Source: Gammaproteobacteria bacterium | GTDB taxonomy: Bacteria > Pseudomonadota > Gammaproteobacteria > Pseudomonadales > Azotimanducaceae | Reading direction: 5' to 3' | Length of the DNA stretch: 33,552 bases | Assembly (NCBI GenBank): GCA_018645845.1 | Contig: JABGVY010000541.1 | Span: 1-33,552, forward strand | In this document: positions 1-8,626 of the stretch, piece after piece | Layout of the letters: every line of letters starts with the position of its first letter | Position numbering within the stretch: the stretch's first letter is position 1 | The notes under the pieces: model-generated | What the model was told of the DNA's origin: nothing | The model's database searches: none | What the model saw: the letters and a program-made list of their open reading frames with translations, nothing else | Program-made: the position numbers and the translations under genes

Positions 1-2
1 AA

Positions 3-443
3 AAAACGCGGGTGATGCTGAAGCCAGAAATGATCTGGGAAATTGAAGGAGGGATGAAACTGACGGGTGATGACGTCTATCGAGCCTCTATAGCAAGATC
101 CGAATGGTATCGCGCACTGTTAACCGCGTTTGGGCAGTACGACTATCTGGTTCTGCCGACCGCCCAGCTGTTCCCCTTTTCCGCGGAAACCAACTGGCCA
201 CAATCTATTAATGGCCGCGCCATGGATACCTACCATCGCTGGATGGAGATCGTCATTATGGGAACGCTCTCGGGATGCCCGGTCATTAATGTTCCCGCTG
301 GTTTCAGTGACAAGGGCCTGCCGATGGGACTACAGATTATCGCGCCTCGTTATCATGATCAAAGTGCGTTACAGATCGCCTATGCATATGAGCAGGCTTC
401 CCGCTGGAATCTCGATCACGACCCGATCGTCAAGTCAGCCTAA
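3..443 (+). CDS. Amidase (amidase-signature family), C-terminal part
   Basis: This is the 3' end of a gene cut by the left edge of the window; the frame is open from base 3, so the GTG at 12 is probably internal. The roughly 146 visible residues match the C-terminal portion of amidase-signature hydrolases, which cleave amide bonds with a Ser-cisSer-Lys triad. The visible part has the 'DYLVLPTA' strand, the 'SGCPVINVPAGF' segment and the 'GLPMGLQIIAP' motif typical of the family's last 150 residues. The catalytic triad would lie upstream and cannot be checked. Substrate is unknown. The next gene is on the opposite strand, so there is no operon partner on the right. Confidence 0.85.
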   Translation, partial: KTRVMLKPEMIWEIEGGMKLTGDDVYRASIARSEWYRALLTAFGQYDYLVLPTAQLFPFSAETNWPQSINGRAMDTYHRWMEIVIMGTLSGCPVINVPAGFSDKGLPMGLQIIAPRYHDQSALQIAYAYEQASRWNLDHDPIVKSA

Positions 444-648
444 AAAAGAGACTGCTGCAATAGTAGTTTACGGCGTTAGCGTTCTGGCCTTCTGCATGTT
501 GACGGGTGCGTTCGTCGGCGACATTAAGCAACGGTAGATGAAAGACCAGAACAACGGGAAACACCAGGGCTTCCCGCAGTTCCTAAAGGGCGCCAACCAC
601 AGAAACCAAAAAAGGTTTAAGGGCCGACGAAGCTATTGCTGATTGCCC

Positions 649-1095
649 TTACTCAGTCGCGCCAGTCTCAACGCCAGTCACGTCAAACTTCATTGTTTTA
701 GCAACGAAATCAACCGTACCTAGCGCCAGATTAATTACGCCATCGCTAACCAGGTCAAAAGAATACATTTTGAATACCTTGCCATCTTTCACGTAAACGC
801 CTTGCAGAGTAGCTGTATTTACTTCCTCACCGTTCTGTGTCCACGCATGTCCTGTGAATTCGCCCCGGTCTTTCAGGCCAATCATATCGGTAAAAATGTA
901 AGACAAATATACGCGACCATAGGGACCTGCATCTCCAGATGCCGATACTTCATAAGTCTTACCATCTCGCGTAAATATGGAGTCAATTTGAAAATCACCC
1001 TGGAATTTTTCAGCGCCCAGATTGAGTTCACCTGCATAGGCATTCAATTGAGCAAGAGCTAAGCAGGCTATTAAAACTAATGTAATTACTTTCAT
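649..1095 (-). CDS. Secreted protein of unknown function
   Basis: A 148-residue protein starting at the ATG at 1095. This start is preferred over an in-frame upstream one because it follows a good ribosome site (AGGAAGAGG) and begins a clean signal peptide (MKVITLVLIACLALAQLNAYA). The mature part, about 127 residues, is rich in alternating hydrophobic residues with GPYG, GEFTGHAW and LQGVYVKDGK stretches, suggesting a small beta-barrel or beta-sandwich. I do not recognise the family. It lies downstream of another exported protein on the same strand, 112 bp away, so the two may be co-transcribed. Confidence 0.7.
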   Translation of the reverse strand: MKVITLVLIACLALAQLNAYAGELNLGAEKFQGDFQIDSIFTRDGKTYEVSASGDAGPYGRVYLSYIFTDMIGLKDRGEFTGHAWTQNGEEVNTATLQGVYVKDGKVFKMYSFDLVSDGVINLALGTVDFVAKTMKFDVTGVETGATE

Positions 1096-1207
1096 TTTTA
1101 CCTCTTCCTGTAGATAAACTTCATAAGCCGTTTGAAAAAACCTAAATACACGCAAATTGAATGACGGCGCACCACTTCAACGACGTTAGTCACGTGGAAG
1201 CCATGAG

Positions 1208-1993
1208 TTAGTCAGCGGCTTTTATTAGGTACTCAGCAACCCAGGTATCCTCTCCATCACAGCTGGCGTAAGACGACAGGTAGTCGTTTACTGCAGCTGA
1301 ACCACCGCCATTAGCGATCCAGTTTTCATTAGCCATGAGTTTCGCCATGCTTGTGTAGGACACCAGGTGCATAAATTTGCCTTGACGCTCACCCGCGCCC
1401 TGAGCAGGAATAACAATGTTCCAGGCCGCAACCTCCTGGTCATCTCCGTTATCTGTAAGCCATGAAGCATGCTTAGCTTTTAACTGTTCGTAAGAAACGC
1501 CCTCTTTAGGAGAGCACCAGTTCATTGTCATTATACGGTTGTCGGTGCTATCAAGTTCCTCGGCATTCATCATTTTGTTGGTGCCGCGAGCAAATTTAAA
1601 TCTACAATCGCCAAACTCACCCGAGTCCGCAATGATCTTCTGGCCTTCAGCTGACGCTATGAACTTGTCCCATGCAGAACCAAATTCGTCAATATCACCC
1701 ATGACGAGGTCGATGTAATCAACCGATGGCCGACCAGGCATTCCATGGCTAAACATCGGTGTCAATCGAAGAAGAGAAAGGTTTATATCCATGTTGGCCC
1801 AGGCTTTCTTTAACCGGGGATCCATTTTCACCACGTCGGCTAGCGACTTCCCTTCTTTTAAAGCACACACTTCGAATTGCAAACCGAAATTCCTGTCTAG
1901 ATTGATGCCTCTCCAGGTATTTGTGCCGTCGTCAGCCAAAGCCCCTTGTGTTGAAAAGCCTAGTGCGCAGAGAATAAGTAGAATCTTTTTCAT
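1208..1993 (-). CDS. Secreted protein of unknown function with an internal duplication
   Basis: A 261-residue protein with signal peptide MKKILLILCALGFSTQGALA. I do not recognise a named family. The mature chain appears to be two similar halves: one beginning 'FEVCALKEGKS' and one beginning 'MNWCSPKEGVS', each followed by a helix-like segment, a hydrophobic strand and an aromatic-rich tail. Spacing between the cysteine-containing strand and the following segments is similar in both, which suggests two fused ferredoxin-like (dimeric alpha/beta barrel) domains. That fold assignment is inference. Several other cysteines (in 'GDCRF' and 'YASCDGED') could form disulfides in the periplasm. The start has a plausible AAGAGA ribosome site. 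Confidence 0.7.
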   Translation of the reverse strand: MKKILLILCALGFSTQGALADDGTNTWRGINLDRNFGLQFEVCALKEGKSLADVVKMDPRLKKAWANMDINLSLLRLTPMFSHGMPGRPSVDYIDLVMGDIDEFGSAWDKFIASAEGQKIIADSGEFGDCRFKFARGTNKMMNAEELDSTDNRIMTMNWCSPKEGVSYEQLKAKHASWLTDNGDDQEVAAWNIVIPAQGAGERQGKFMHLVSYTSMAKLMANENWIANGGGSAAVNDYLSSYASCDGEDTWVAEYLIKAAD

Positions 1994-2179
1994 TGATCGA
2001 TCTCTTTATGTTTTTGTCACTTTTACTCTATCGGACAACATAACGGCCTACAAAATTAGTACGGTTTTGGTTAGCTCGCTCAGGTAGCACCCTGACCTAT
2101 CGATTCACAGGTGTCGCTTATGCACTCCTAAGAAGCTTCCTTTATAATGAATCCCAATCAAACCTGTACCTGGAGTCTT

Positions 2180-2854
2180 ATGATGAAATATCTATTTCTG
2201 CTTCTCACCTTCACATTCCTCGCGGGATGCGAAACAACGTCGCCGACACTTCAAACAGGCGCTAATGCCGAAATAACCTTCGATGGACTACATAGAGTTG
2301 ATGGTTCCTATATGCAATATGCCTGGCTGAAACCAGACCTTAACCTTGCCGCCTATACAAAGGTCCGTGTGGTTAACGCAGGGATTGAATATCGAGAGGT
2401 AAAGCCAGCATCCAGAAGCCCCAGCGCAAATGCCAGGAGAAGTGAATTTCCACTAACAGAAAAGAAGAAGGCCCGGCTGGAAAATATCCTGCGGGAAGTA
2501 TTTCAGGAAGAACTCCGCAAGAGTAAGTACTTCACCCTGTCGTACGAACCGGGGCCTGATGTGTTGACATTAACCGGTGGCTTACTTGATGTGGTTTCAG
2601 CAATACCGCCAGAAAGCGCAGGCAGAAGTGATTTCTACGTGTCCAATATCGGATCGGCAAAACTGGTTCTGGAATTACAAGATTCACAAAGTAACGAGAT
2701 ATTGGCCCGTGCTCTTGATGGCCGTAACGCCCAGCCATTAACCATGCAAAAATCTTCGCCGGGAACCAATGCCCAGGAAGTAAGACGAGAGTTTCGACAG
2801 TGGGGTAAACGTTTAACCGCGACTCTCGACCAACTCCATGAGGGTCAGCCCTAA
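2180..2854 (+). CDS. DUF3313-like outer-membrane lipoprotein
   Basis: Two adjacent ATG codons at 2180 and 2183 begin a lipoprotein signal, MMKYLFLLLTFTFLAGC, with lipobox LAGC. TGGAG about five bases upstream serves as ribosome site, so the in-frame ATG at 2147 is probably too early. The mature protein of about 208 residues resembles the DUF3313 group of proteobacterial lipoproteins: an early 'YAWLKPDLNLAAYTKVRV' segment, a helix 'LENILREVFQEELRKSKYF' and a later 'SAKLVLELQDSQSNEILARALD' strand-helix. The function of that group is unknown; an envelope location is predicted from the lipobox. It stands alone between convergent and parallel neighbours. Confidence 0.75.
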   Translation: MMKYLFLLLTFTFLAGCETTSPTLQTGANAEITFDGLHRVDGSYMQYAWLKPDLNLAAYTKVRVVNAGIEYREVKPASRSPSANARRSEFPLTEKKKARLENILREVFQEELRKSKYFTLSYEPGPDVLTLTGGLLDVVSAIPPESAGRSDFYVSNIGSAKLVLELQDSQSNEILARALDGRNAQPLTMQKSSPGTNAQEVRREFRQWGKRLTATLDQLHEGQP

Positions 2855-3218
2855 GCTTGCATAATTTTTTGGCTAACTAAATGCACCTGAGGCTAATCGA
2901 AGACATTGATTAGCCCTAAAGGTCGGGAATAACAAGGTTCGCCCGGTAAAGGCTTGTCTATCGCTTTAAACAAAGCAAGAGTGCTCTACAAAAATTATAG
3001 AACGATCGCATTTGCGCGTATGATACCCCGAGAAATTGGTCGTTTTGTTGCGCCCGGCAATTTTGCGCTGCAATTACGACTAGCAGCCAGGGTTCAAAGC
3101 GAGACAAGAAATAAAACGATACAAAACATTTTGCTGCGAGCGCTCGTCAATGACTTGCATGTCGTCGATCAATGTCGCGGCTTTTTGACTGCATCTATTA
3201 ACAACCAGGAAGAGCTAC
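2855..3218. other. Intergenic region with an inverted repeat and a doubtful small ORF
   Basis: Shortly after the lipoprotein gene there is a perfect 8-bp inverted repeat, GGCTAATC (2891-2898) and GATTAGCC (2908-2915), with a 9-base loop. No T-tract follows, so it could be a weak terminator or an operator. A 92-codon frame (2954-3232, TTG start) runs into the next gene's start by 14 bases. It has no family resemblance or convincing ribosome site that I can see, and I do not call it as a gene. The 3' end of this stretch supplies the AGGAAGAG ribosome site for the BKACE gene. Confidence 0.5.
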
Positions 3219-4133
3219 ATGCCTCTGAATAGCAACCTATCGCCTTTTATCACCTGCGCCGTTACAGGCTCAGGCGGGACTCAAAATCGCTCGGAACATG
3301 TGCCACGTTCGCCAGAACAGATTGCTAATAGCGCGATTGATGCGGCCAAGGCGGGTGCCGCAATTGTTCATTGCCATGTACGTGAACCTGAGAGTGGCGA
3401 ACCGAGCCGTCGACCTGAACTTTACCGTGAAGTGCTAGACAGAATTCGTGACTCGCAGACCGATGTGGTTGTTAACTTCACCGCTGGAATGGGTGGGGAC
3501 ATTGTCTTCGGTGATGCAGAGAACCCGCTACCATTGAATACTGCGGGAACCGATATGGTTGGTGCGACGGAACGGCTGGAACACATTGCTGAGTGTTTGC
3601 CGGAAATCTGTACCTTAGATTGCGGCACAATGAATTTCGCCGAAGCAGATTATGTGATGACCAATACACCGAGCATGCTAAGGGCAATGGGTCAGATGAT
3701 AACTGATCTCGGTGTTCGGCCAGAGATTGAAGTATTTGAGACGGGACACCTTTGGTTTGCAAAGCAACTTGTTTCAGAGGGCATCATTGAAGACCCCGTC
3801 ATGATTCAAATGTGTATGGGTATTCCCTGGGGTGCGCCGGATGATTTGAATACCTTTATGTCCATGGTGAATAATACCCCGGAGAATTGGACTTTTTCCG
3901 CCTTTTCTATTGGTCAACATCAAATGTCCTATGTTGCCGCGGCTATGCTCGCTGGCGGGAATCTTCGCGTTGGTTTGGAAGACAATCTGTGGCTCAGTCG
4001 TGGCAAGCTCGCGACCAACGCACAGCTTGTCGAGAAAGCCGCCACAATAGCAACCAATATGGGCGCAACGTTGATGGGGCCGGCTGAAGTGCGGGAAAAG
4101 ATGCAGCTTGTAAAGCGAGCCCCCCGGGTCTGA
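3219..4133 (+). CDS. BKACE-family beta-keto acid cleavage enzyme, probably for 3-dehydrocarnitine
   Basis: A 304-residue member of the BKACE (formerly DUF849) family. These zinc enzymes condense a beta-keto acid with acetyl-CoA and release acetoacetate plus a new acyl-CoA. The zinc-binding 'HCHVRE' motif has His51 and His53, and the 'VGLEDN' motif supplies Glu254. Length is normal for the family. The start has a strong AGGAAGAG site. The next gene, 13 bp downstream, is an L-carnitine dehydrogenase, so the likely substrate is 3-dehydrocarnitine, giving betainyl-CoA and acetoacetate. That assignment rests on the neighbour and on known carnitine degradation clusters; BKACE specificity is not readable with certainty from sequence. 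Confidence 0.88.
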   Translation: MPLNSNLSPFITCAVTGSGGTQNRSEHVPRSPEQIANSAIDAAKAGAAIVHCHVREPESGEPSRRPELYREVLDRIRDSQTDVVVNFTAGMGGDIVFGDAENPLPLNTAGTDMVGATERLEHIAECLPEICTLDCGTMNFAEADYVMTNTPSMLRAMGQMITDLGVRPEIEVFETGHLWFAKQLVSEGIIEDPVMIQMCMGIPWGAPDDLNTFMSMVNNTPENWTFSAFSIGQHQMSYVAAAMLAGGNLRVGLEDNLWLSRGKLATNAQLVEKAATIATNMGATLMGPAEVREKMQLVKRAPRV

Positions 4134-4146
4134 GCAGGAGTCGAAT

Positions 4147-5145
4147 ATGTCCACCATTGAACGTGCTGCGATTATTGGTGGCGGGGTCATCGGCGCAGGT
4201 TGGATTGCGCGATTTATTGAAAACGGTATAGATGTTGAGGTCTATGATCCGGCGGCTGACGCTGCGGCTAAGGTCGAAGCCGTTCTGGTAAATTCTCGTT
4301 ACGCCTATGACAAATTGGTAAAAGTACAGCGACGGCAAGAAGGTAGCGTCACGTTTTGCGATAGCCTTGTTGACGCAGTCTCAAATGCCCAGCTTATAGT
4401 AGAGTCCGTGCCGGAACGCCTTGAGATAAAACAGTCCGTTTATGCGAACATTGAGCGCCATGCAGATCGCGATGCAATTATTGTTTCCTCTACCTCGGGA
4501 ATTATGCCATCGGATCTTCAGTCAGAGATGCAGACACCAGAGCGACTATTGGTTGCGCATCCCTTTAATCCGGTCTATCTGCTGCCATTAGTTGAACTGG
4601 TAGGTGGTCGAAAAACAAGCCCAACAGTTATTGAGAGAGCAAAAGCGTTCTATTCATCAATCGGCATGAAGCCTCTGCTGGTCAAAAAGGAAATTGAAGC
4701 ATTTATCGCTGATCGCCTCTTGGAAGCTATTTGGCGTGAATCGCTGTGGTTGGTCAAGGATGGTGTCGCAACGACCCAGGATATTGATGATGCAGTACGC
4801 TTTGGGTTTGGGTTGCGGTATGCACAAATGGGTGTCTTTGATACTTACCGGGTTGCCGGCGGCGAAGCGGGTATGCGCCACTTTATGGAGCAGTTTGGTC
4901 CCTGTCTAAAGTGGCCCTGGTCAAAACTTACCGACGTTCCCGAATTTAATAAAGAGTTGGTTGACTTGATCGCCACACAATCGGACCAACAATCCGGCCA
5001 CCTGAGCATTCGGGAAATGGAGCGCATTCGAGACGATAATCTGATCGACATACTCTGTGCTCTTAAAGGTAATAACTGGGGTGCAGGGAGAACTCTCGCT
5101 AACCATGAAGTACGCCTTTTAGAAGCCGCTAACGACCCAAATTGA
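4147..5145 (+). CDS. lcdH: L-carnitine 3-dehydrogenase
   Basis: A 332-residue NAD-dependent dehydrogenase of the 3-hydroxyacyl-CoA dehydrogenase superfamily, predicted to oxidise L-carnitine to 3-dehydrocarnitine. It has an N-terminal Rossmann motif, 'IIGGGVIGAGWIARF', and the family's 'HPFNPVYLLPLVELVGG' segment around residues 138-154. A C-terminal helical domain follows with 'FIADRLLEAIWRESLWLV' and 'GLRYAQMG'. This combination closely matches carnitine dehydrogenases rather than FadB-type enzymes. The single-domain length of about 320-330 residues also fits. It is 13 bp downstream of the BKACE gene and very probably in the same transcript. No thioesterase for the next step (betainyl-CoA to glycine betaine) is nearby. 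It ends 11 bp from the stop of a convergent operon. Confidence 0.9.
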   Translation: MSTIERAAIIGGGVIGAGWIARFIENGIDVEVYDPAADAAAKVEAVLVNSRYAYDKLVKVQRRQEGSVTFCDSLVDAVSNAQLIVESVPERLEIKQSVYANIERHADRDAIIVSSTSGIMPSDLQSEMQTPERLLVAHPFNPVYLLPLVELVGGRKTSPTVIERAKAFYSSIGMKPLLVKKEIEAFIADRLLEAIWRESLWLVKDGVATTQDIDDAVRFGFGLRYAQMGVFDTYRVAGGEAGMRHFMEQFGPCLKWPWSKLTDVPEFNKELVDLIATQSDQQSGHLSIREMERIRDDNLIDILCALKGNNWGAGRTLANHEVRLLEAANDPN

Positions 5146-5156
5146 CTCATCTCCAA

Positions 5157-5498
5157 TCAATCAGTCAAGTCGTCCATTTCGGGCAACTGCATCACGGCTA
5201 GTTTCGGTAATGCCGACATAAACATAATGCCGTGGTGAGGCGTGTCCAATTCCCCGCGATGAAAAATATAATCGAACACCATTTCGGCGCGATCAGATTC
5301 AACCGCCACCTCCAAAACATCTTTTTCCTGCTGTGCTCCTAGGCCAACCATTGAGGAAAGCCTGTTTACCCCGCGAGCATGATAAAAATTTGCATTGCGA
5401 ATACCGAAGTCATTTATCAATCCTTCTTCAATAAAAGAACCCTTTCCCCGCGGAAGGATACATGTGATCTGTTTTGCATCCTGCAATATCACTTTCAC
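5157..5498 (-). CDS. Divergent P-II-like signalling protein (second of pair)
   Basis: A 113-residue P-II-like protein starting at a GTG whose last two bases lie in the stop of the upstream gene (GTGA overlap), so translation is probably coupled. It shares with its neighbour the N-terminal 'ITCI..RGK' strand, a central 'QEKDVLEVAV' strand, and a C-terminal 'GELDTPHHGIMFM' segment where classical GlnB/GlnK carry the nucleotide-binding B-loop. The uridylylated T-loop tyrosine context of GlnB is not visible. P-II proteins are trimeric sensors that bind nucleotides and control transporters or enzymes. Here the likely partner is the DUF1538 membrane protein encoded first in the operon. Ligand is unknown. 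Confidence 0.75.
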   Translation of the reverse strand: MKVILQDAKQITCILPRGKGSFIEEGLINDFGIRNANFYHARGVNRLSSMVGLGAQQEKDVLEVAVESDRAEMVFDYIFHRGELDTPHHGIMFMSALPKLAVMQLPEMDDLTD

Positions 5499-5860
5499 GA
5501 TGCCCGTCCTACTTTCTCTTTGATTTCGGGGGGGATATAGGTCGCAGCTTTTTCAAGCTTGGTCAGATACATAATACCTGCACCCGGCAGATCCATTTCA
5601 GCCGCAAAGTAGATGCGCTCAAAAATCCGATCCGCCTGATCATCCGCCACAAGAATTGTTATAACCTCTTTTTCTACATCTACGGCAAGGCCAAGTAGCC
5701 CAAGCCGCTCTCTTACACCACTGCCATACCCATAGTGTATCGTCGCACCCTGAGCACCTGCGTCCTGAGCGGCTTGCACTACTTCATCAGCCTTACCTCT
5801 TTGGATAATGCAGGTAATCATCGAAACATCGGTGAGAATCGTAAAATCACGTGTCGACAT
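5495..5860 (-). CDS. P-II family regulatory protein (first of pair)
   Basis: A 121-residue P-II family protein with a strong ribosome site (AAAGGAGA) before its ATG. The beta-alpha-beta pattern is visible: 'MITCIIQRGKADEVVQAAQDAGAQGATI' (in pieces), then a glycine-rich loop 'HYGYGSGVRERLG' in the T-loop position, then 'EKEVITILV'. The C-terminal loop reads 'EMDLPGAGIMYL' instead of the GlnB 'TGxxGDGKIFV', so the conserved B-loop lysine is absent. It lies 55 bp downstream of the DUF1538 gene and overlaps the second P-II-like gene. I infer that it senses a small molecule and regulates the membrane protein; it is not a standard nitrogen-regulating GlnB. Confidence 0.82.
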   Translation of the reverse strand: MSTRDFTILTDVSMITCIIQRGKADEVVQAAQDAGAQGATIHYGYGSGVRERLGLLGLAVDVEKEVITILVADDQADRIFERIYFAAEMDLPGAGIMYLTKLEKAATYIPPEIKEKVGRAS

Positions 5861-5915
5861 AGCTATCTCCTTTTACTATCAGGCGCCGCTTCTAACGTAG
5901 TGTCTAGCAAAAATA

Positions 5916-7688
5916 TCAAACGACACCATCAGTTTCAGCGATATCATCTGACATCGCATGACTCTTGAAAATCTTCCAGCGGATATACAAGCCCGTGCTT
6001 AGCACGGCAATAATAGGACCAATCGAAGCCATTGAAAGAATTCCAAAACCCTCAACCGCTCCTAATGCGTTACCAAAACCAAGGCCCATAGCCAACACCA
6101 AAGGAACGGTAACCGGCCCGGTTGTGACGCCCGCACTGTCCCATGCAATATTCACATACTCTTCGTTCGATGCATATGTCAGACCGATAGCGATCAGGTA
6201 ACCCGGAACCAACAGGTAAGCGATTGGAATTTCAAAAATTATCTTTGCAACGCCCAGAGAAATCCCACACGCAACACCAAGAGACACCGCATACATCAGC
6301 GTCGATTTTTTAAATGATCCACTCGTCAAACTCTCTACGGTCATACCTAGCGCGTTCAACGCAGGCTCAGCGAGGGTTGCACCAAAACCGAGTATCCACG
6401 CGAACCCGACTGCAATAAACAGGCCGAAAGAAAGCACATACAACGGTGAACCCTGTACAGACTCTAACGCAGTGAAAGCTGCAGGCACTACCCCTCCACT
6501 CTGCCCTCCTAGCTTCGAAAGCCCGTAGCTCAAACCCAAACTAAAGACAATCATGCCGATGACGCAGAGAAATATGCCGAAACTAACAATCTTTGCATGT
6601 GGAATTCGCTCACCCAACAACAACACCATTACGAGCAATAGAAATATCACCAGGGGCACAATGGCTCTGATACCACCGACAATCTCGACTCCGGGAGATG
6701 ACTCGTACCAGGGTATTTGACCCAAACCCGTCGTCGCCACTGTCGCGGCGGTTATAATCTCGTCAGGAGAATAGGACAATGAAAGCGTCAGCGCGAGGAC
6801 CATTACCGCGACAATAGGAAACAGAGATGCCAAGGTTACGATACCAAACCCTGACATAGCATCACTACCTCGACCTGCTGCTCGCGCAATCCCGATACCA
6901 AGCGACAATACCAGTGGCACAGTGACTGGCCCGGTTGTTACAGCACCGCAATCGAAGGCCAGCCCAAGCACCTTCGATAGCTCTGCATCAAGCGCCATGT
7001 ATATAGCGATAAGTAACACAGGCACCAGCGTCATATAAATCAACGGCTTTAGGCTCCAGCCGTAAATAGATCGAATCGTTCCCAACGCTGCTGCTAGTCC
7101 GACACCCACACCGACGCTTAACACCAGTGAACCTGACCACTGGGTCAGTAAAAAGTACAGGTAAGGTGCCTGATGCACGTTAACTAAAGACCCTGCGATT
7201 TGCAGAGCGCCAATTGCAGGTTCGGCAAAGGTCACGCCAATACCCAACAGAAATACCACAACGACGACGGTCATTAATTTTGCTCTTGCCGGCAAGGACG
7301 TACCCAGAGCTTCACCGAATGGCATCAAGCCCACCTTCAGCCCTTCCATAAATAACATCAAGCCGACTATCACGGCGACCAGACCTGCAGTAATAACGCT
7401 GGAATCCGCAATTGGTTGGCGAAGAATGAACAACTGGAACAACACGAGGTAGATTGCTAGGGGAGTTACAGCGCGAAACTGTTCATTGAATCTAACGGAG
7501 AGATAAGGTTTCAACAGCCTGTAGATATCGCCACTACCTGCTGCAATCGAGGCAGGCCTATATGGTTTTTCATTGCCCTGCGCATCATATTCAATGGGGG
7601 GCACCATTTTGTTGTAACTAAGCTTGTCGACGTGCACATAGAGTTCACGGGTATATCCACCAAAAGATATTTTGCCGTCATTCGCCAT
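5916..7688 (-). CDS. DUF1538 membrane protein with two tandem domains, probable transporter
   Basis: A 590-residue integral membrane protein. After a hydrophilic N-terminal stretch of about 70 residues it consists of two homologous halves. Each has an acidic 'F/LAEPA' motif (residues 154-158 and 439-443), the signature 'TTGPVTVPLVL' (251-261 and 522-532) and a following 'GFGI' helix (280-283 and 547-550). The overall hydrophobicity suggests a dozen or more membrane segments. This is the DUF1538 family, whose substrate I do not know; the internal repeat resembles many secondary transporters. It is the first gene of an operon with two P-II-like genes, which suggests that their products gate or report on it. 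The divergent gene upstream is a Nudix hydrolase 357 bp away. Confidence 0.85.
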   Translation of the reverse strand: MANDGKISFGGYTRELYVHVDKLSYNKMVPPIEYDAQGNEKPYRPASIAAGSGDIYRLLKPYLSVRFNEQFRAVTPLAIYLVLFQLFILRQPIADSSVITAGLVAVIVGLMLFMEGLKVGLMPFGEALGTSLPARAKLMTVVVVVFLLGIGVTFAEPAIGALQIAGSLVNVHQAPYLYFLLTQWSGSLVLSVGVGVGLAAALGTIRSIYGWSLKPLIYMTLVPVLLIAIYMALDAELSKVLGLAFDCGAVTTGPVTVPLVLSLGIGIARAAGRGSDAMSGFGIVTLASLFPIVAVMVLALTLSLSYSPDEIITAATVATTGLGQIPWYESSPGVEIVGGIRAIVPLVIFLLLVMVLLLGERIPHAKIVSFGIFLCVIGMIVFSLGLSYGLSKLGGQSGGVVPAAFTALESVQGSPLYVLSFGLFIAVGFAWILGFGATLAEPALNALGMTVESLTSGSFKKSTLMYAVSLGVACGISLGVAKIIFEIPIAYLLVPGYLIAIGLTYASNEEYVNIAWDSAGVTTGPVTVPLVLAMGLGFGNALGAVEGFGILSMASIGPIIAVLSTGLYIRWKIFKSHAMSDDIAETDGVV

Positions 7689-8045
7689 GGTTAGCCGCCA
7701 TAAATTTAGAATACATCAAGTAAGTTGAATCGATGCCGCTATTTACTGCTTCTAGACCAACGACAAATGACCTCATATGCTTCAGTTGCCAAAGTATTTA
7801 ACACAAAATGGCCTTCGGAGACAATTACCTGCGGCCGCTATCCAAGCCAAGAACGCGGCTAATAGAGCCACGATAACGGCACGCGATCATCACACTCTTT
7901 TCCCGGGATTCAACGCGACGATCCACAAAAGTGACTGATTATCCTCTCTCTTTCAAAATCTGTCAGACTGATATCATTCCCATTCATGCTTTAGACTAGC
8001 GGATAAAAGGCCGGCGCGGCGGGTCCTAAAAGTTGAGATAGATTA
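7689..8045. other. Divergent intergenic region, no recognised element
   Basis: This 357-bp gap separates the DUF1538/P-II operon from the Nudix gene and must hold both promoters. I see no convincing ORF, no RNA gene and no strong inverted repeat. I could not fix promoter hexamers with confidence. Confidence 0.4.
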
Positions 8046-8546
8046 TTGAGAAAATTTAAGTTTTGTCCCATGTGCGCTGCACCCTTAATCGAACGACGAG
8101 TTGACCGTCACGAATGCTCCGTCGAGTGCGGCTTCGTTAACTACGATAATCCAACGCCGGTGGCGGCTGTAGTGGTCGAATACGAAGGGAACATAGTGCT
8201 CGCTCACAATCGATCATGGCGAAACACGTTTTACGGATTGATTACAGGTTTTGTCGATCATTGCGAGGGCCCGGCCGAATGCGCTGTTCGCGAAGTTAAA
8301 GAAGAACTCAATTTAGACGCATCGACGCCGACATTGATCGGAGTTTACCCATTTGAGCAAATGAACCAGGTCATCATTGGTTACCACCTTACAGCGACAG
8401 GCACTATAACGCTGAACGAAGAACTGGACGGCTTTAAACTGGTTTCACCAGAGGACTGTCTGGTGTGGCCCTCGGGAACAGGATACGCCCTGCGCGATTG
8501 GCTGTTACGATTAGGCTTTAAACCACAGACAATCGAGCTACCCTGA
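8046..8546 (+). CDS. Nudix hydrolase with N-terminal zinc ribbon
   Basis: A 166-residue protein that probably starts at TTG 8046. The next in-frame ATG would remove the first cysteine of a zinc ribbon (Cys7, Cys10, Cys24, Cys28). The Nudix box follows the consensus from Gly68, with Glu74 and the 'REVKEEL' core at 82-88; the usual final glycine is Asn. Nudix enzymes hydrolyse a nucleoside diphosphate linked to another group, and zinc-ribbon members include NADH and ADP-ribose pyrophosphatases. The exact substrate cannot be read here. The ribosome site is weak. It is divergent from the DUF1538 operon. Confidence 0.85.
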   Translation: MRKFKFCPMCAAPLIERRVDRHECSVECGFVNYDNPTPVAAVVVEYEGNIVLAHNRSWRNTFYGLITGFVDHCEGPAECAVREVKEELNLDASTPTLIGVYPFEQMNQVIIGYHLTATGTITLNEELDGFKLVSPEDCLVWPSGTGYALRDWLLRLGFKPQTIELP

Positions 8547-8626
8547 ACAAGAATATTCCGAAGCTGCGGAACCCAAAGTCAGCACACAACCAAGGACAGA
8601 TAACCTTAACCACCGACTATAAAATC

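Noticed and set aside
2891-2915. Rho-independent terminator after the DUF3313-like gene
   Set aside because: The 8-bp stem is perfect but neither strand has an adjacent T-tract, so it is only noted as an inverted repeat.
2954-3232. 92-codon ORF before the BKACE gene
   Set aside because: TTG start without a convincing ribosome site, overlap with the next gene's start, and no recognisable protein features.
5495-5860. Classical GlnB/GlnK nitrogen regulator
   Set aside because: The T-loop and B-loop residues of GlnB are not conserved and the partner is a DUF1538 protein, not AmtB or GlnA.
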